Positions 5,376 through 6,843 of a stretch of 6,843 nt of DNA are shown in pieces. The stretch is from Vulcanimicrobiia bacterium. Lineage in GTDB: Bacteria > Vulcanimicrobiota > Vulcanimicrobiia > Vulcanimicrobiales > Vulcanimicrobiaceae. The translations under genes and the position numbers were made by a program. Every line of letters starts with the position of its first letter. The first letter of the stretch is position 1. The stretch lies in the NCBI GenBank assembly GCA_025451135.1, contig JANWKW010000160.1, positions 1 to 6,843 of the forward strand, in the 5' to 3' direction. The notes under the pieces are model-generated. The model worked only from the letters and a program-made list of their open reading frames with translations, was not told where the DNA came from and did no database searches.

Positions 5376-6080
5376 GTGAGCGGCGAAGCGCAGCGCCGGC
5401 GGTTGCGCGCGCTGGTGCGCCGGGCCGGCGTCAAGGCGAGCGAGAGCGGCGACCTGTCGATCGTGGAGCTGGCGTTCGCGCACAAGAGCTACGCGAGCGA
5501 GAAGAAGGTCGCGTCCAACGAGCGGATCGAGTTCTTGGGCGACTCGGTGCTCGGGTTCGTGACGGCTGGCTGGCTCTATGCGACCTACCCGGACGCCCCC
5601 GAAGGCGAGCTGAACTTCCGCAAGGCCCGGATCGTCAACGACGGCCAACTCGCCGTGAGCGCCCGGCGGCTCGGCTTTCCCCAGCTGATGCAGCTCGGGG
5701 CCGGCACCCGGGACGCGGGCGGCGCCGAGAGCACCTCGATCCTGGCGGATGCCTTCGAGGCCTTCGTGGCGGCGCTCTACCTCACGTACGGCCTCGAGGC
5801 GGCCAGTCGGTTCGTGCTCGATCAGCACGTGGCCGTGCTGGACCACACGGTCGAACTCCGGGACCCCAAATCCCGGCTCCAGGACCTGGCCCAGGCGAGC
5901 TTGGGCGGCACCCCGGCCTACCGCGACCGGCAGACCGGGACCAAGCAAGCTCCTGCCTTCACATCGACGGTAGAGGTGAACGGACGGGTGTTGGGAACCG
6001 GAAGCGGTTCCTCGAAGAAGGCCGCACAGCAGGCCGCCGCCGAGGCCGCCCTGGCGCACCAGACCACCGACGCTCGATAA
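5376..6080 (+). CDS. rnc: Ribonuclease III
   Basis: RNase III cuts double-stranded RNA, mainly rRNA precursors and structured mRNAs, as a Mg-dependent homodimer. The 234-residue length is typical. The nuclease domain (about 8-155) contains the signature NERIEFLGDSVL (48-59), with the expected acidic residues Glu49, Glu52 and Asp56. It also has Glu76 in the PEGEL stretch, and Asp125 and Glu128 in SILADAFEAF (121-130). The double-stranded RNA-binding domain (about 163-229) begins DPKSRLQDLAQ and ends with the conserved SSKKAAQQAAAEAAL helix. The start is GTG 5376, ten bases after the fabF stop, with no good Shine-Dalgarno, so translation may depend on coupling with fabF. The smc start follows 8 bp after the stop. 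Linkage of rnc to smc is common in many bacterial phyla and supports both calls. Confidence 0.96.
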   Translation: MSGEAQRRRLRALVRRAGVKASESGDLSIVELAFAHKSYASEKKVASNERIEFLGDSVLGFVTAGWLYATYPDAPEGELNFRKARIVNDGQLAVSARRLGFPQLMQLGAGTRDAGGAESTSILADAFEAFVAALYLTYGLEAASRFVLDQHVAVLDHTVELRDPKSRLQDLAQASLGGTPAYRDRQTGTKQAPAFTSTVEVNGRVLGTGSGSSKKAAQQAAAEAALAHQTTDAR

Positions 6081-6083
6081 GGT
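6079..6083 (+). promoter_or_regulatory. Shine-Dalgarno for smc
   Basis: AAGGT overlaps the rnc TAA stop and lies five bases before GTG 6089. It supports this start, which is also placed exactly where SMC proteins begin (MKLKKIKAFGFKSFAD). Confidence 0.55.
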
Positions 6084-6088
6084 AGCCC

Positions 6089-6843
6089 GTGAAACTCAAG
6101 AAGATCAAGGCCTTCGGATTCAAGAGCTTCGCCGATCCGATCTCGCTGGATTTCACCGGCGGCGTCACGGCCATCGTGGGACCGAACGGCTCGGGCAAGT
6201 CCAACGTGGTCGATGCGGTGCGCTGGGTGCTGGGCGAGACGTCCACCAAGCAATTGCGCTCGGACAAGCTCGAAGACGTCATCTTCAAAGGAAACGACCG
6301 GCGCAAGCCGCTCGGCCTGGCCGAAGTCGCGATCACGTTCGACAATAGCGCGGGGACGCTGCCGGTCGAGTTCAGCGAGGTCGAGTTCACCCGCCGCGCC
6401 TATCGCGCCGGCGAGAGCGAGTACTTCATCAACCGCAGCCAGGTGCGGCTGCGCGACATCGTCGAGATGCTGATGGGTACCGGCCTCGGCCCGGGCTCGT
6501 ACGCGATCGTCTCGCAGGGCCACATCGATTCGATCCTGCAGAGCAAGCCGACCGAACGCCGCGCGCTCTTCGAAGAGACCGCCGGCATCAACAAGTTCCT
6601 GGCGCGCAAGAAAGAGTCGCTGCGCCGGCTCGAGCAGACCGAGACCAACGCGATCCGCTTGAACGACCTGCTCTCCGAGATCGAACGCCGCATCCCCGAA
6701 CTCGAGACGCAGGTCCGCCGCGCCAAGCGCTACCGCAAGGTCAGCGCCAAGGTGCGCGACCTCGAGATCCTCTCGTACATGCGCGCCTCCGCGTCGCGCC
6801 GCGCCGAGCGCGAAGAGCTGCGCGTCGAGGCCGAACGCACCGA
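6089..6843 (+). CDS. smc: Chromosome segregation ATPase SMC (N-terminal part, cut by window end)
   Basis: SMC is the ATPase core of bacterial condensin. It works with ScpA and ScpB to organise and segregate the chromosome. The first 251 residues are visible, out of an expected total near 1,150-1,200. The N-terminal ATPase head starts MKLKKIKAFGFKSFAD and has Walker A GPNGSGKSN (31-39), then DAVRWVLGE (42-50). Further head motifs are the R-loop-like YRAGESEYFINR, the Q-loop region IVSQGHIDSIL, and the ERRALFEETAGINKF stretch that leads into the first coiled coil. From about residue 170 the sequence becomes charged heptad-type (KKESLRRLEQTE onward), as expected. Walker B and the signature motif belong to the C-terminal half, outside the window. 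GTG 6089 is the start, 8 bp after the rnc stop, with AAGG upstream. Operon context with fabF and rnc is normal for this gene. Confidence 0.96.
   Translation, partial: MKLKKIKAFGFKSFADPISLDFTGGVTAIVGPNGSGKSNVVDAVRWVLGETSTKQLRSDKLEDVIFKGNDRRKPLGLAEVAITFDNSAGTLPVEFSEVEFTRRAYRAGESEYFINRSQVRLRDIVEMLMGTGLGPGSYAIVSQGHIDSILQSKPTERRALFEETAGINKFLARKKESLRRLEQTETNAIRLNDLLSEIERRIPELETQVRRAKRYRKVSAKVRDLEILSYMRASASRRAEREELRVEAERT

Noticed and set aside
3920..5485. 521-codon minus-strand frame antisense to fabF
   Set aside because: The composition (Arg, Asp, Val, His rich, no motifs) is that of a third-position GC shadow; fabF on the plus strand has all its catalytic residues.
5223..6059. 278-codon minus-strand frame antisense to rnc
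   Set aside because: RNase III on the plus strand has full catalytic and RNA-binding motifs; the antisense frame shows none.

Overview
This is a GC-rich bacterial window (base composition judged by eye) with strong G/C bias at third codon positions. That bias explains the many long open frames that shadow the real genes. It holds six protein genes, two of them cut by the window edges. I see no tRNA, rRNA, CRISPR array, transposase or insertion sequence. Nothing fixes the taxon. A GC-rich genome with a fabF-rnc-smc operon and a DUF5666-like secreted protein would suit a deep-branching phylum such as Eremiobacterota (WPS-2) or a neighbour, but this is only a weak guess.

Left part (1-3403): surface-glycan genes packed in alternating orientation. 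They are the C-terminal part of a WbbL-like family 2 glycosyltransferase (+), a family 4-type glycosyltransferase (-), and a multi-pass O-antigen ligase/polymerase-like membrane protein (+). The first two overlap tail to tail by 67 bp. The second and third have starts that overlap or nearly touch, depending on the start chosen. Together they suggest assembly of a lipid-linked glycan in the cytoplasm, followed by polymerisation or transfer on the outer face of the membrane. The ligase-like protein carries an unusual exported beta-rich segment between its first and second membrane helices.

Middle (3396-4117): a small secreted protein on the minus strand has a signal peptide, a Gly-His repeat, a two-Cys segment, an Asn/Gly-rich linker and a DUF5666-like C-terminal domain. 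Its stop overlaps the ligase stop by 8 bp. A spacer of about 209 bp then separates it from the plus-strand operon. The spacer holds several inverted repeats, including a perfect 11-bp pair that could close a long-range stem just before fabF.

Right part (4118-6843): a compact housekeeping operon of fabF (fatty-acid elongation), rnc (RNase III) and smc (chromosome condensation, cut by the window end). The gaps are 10 and 8 bp and none of the three genes starts with ATG. An acpP gene, often next to fabF or rnc, is not found between or directly upstream of them.

I found no convincing undescribed system. The most interesting items are the exported domain of the ligase-like protein, the low-complexity secreted protein, and the structured leader of the fabF operon.
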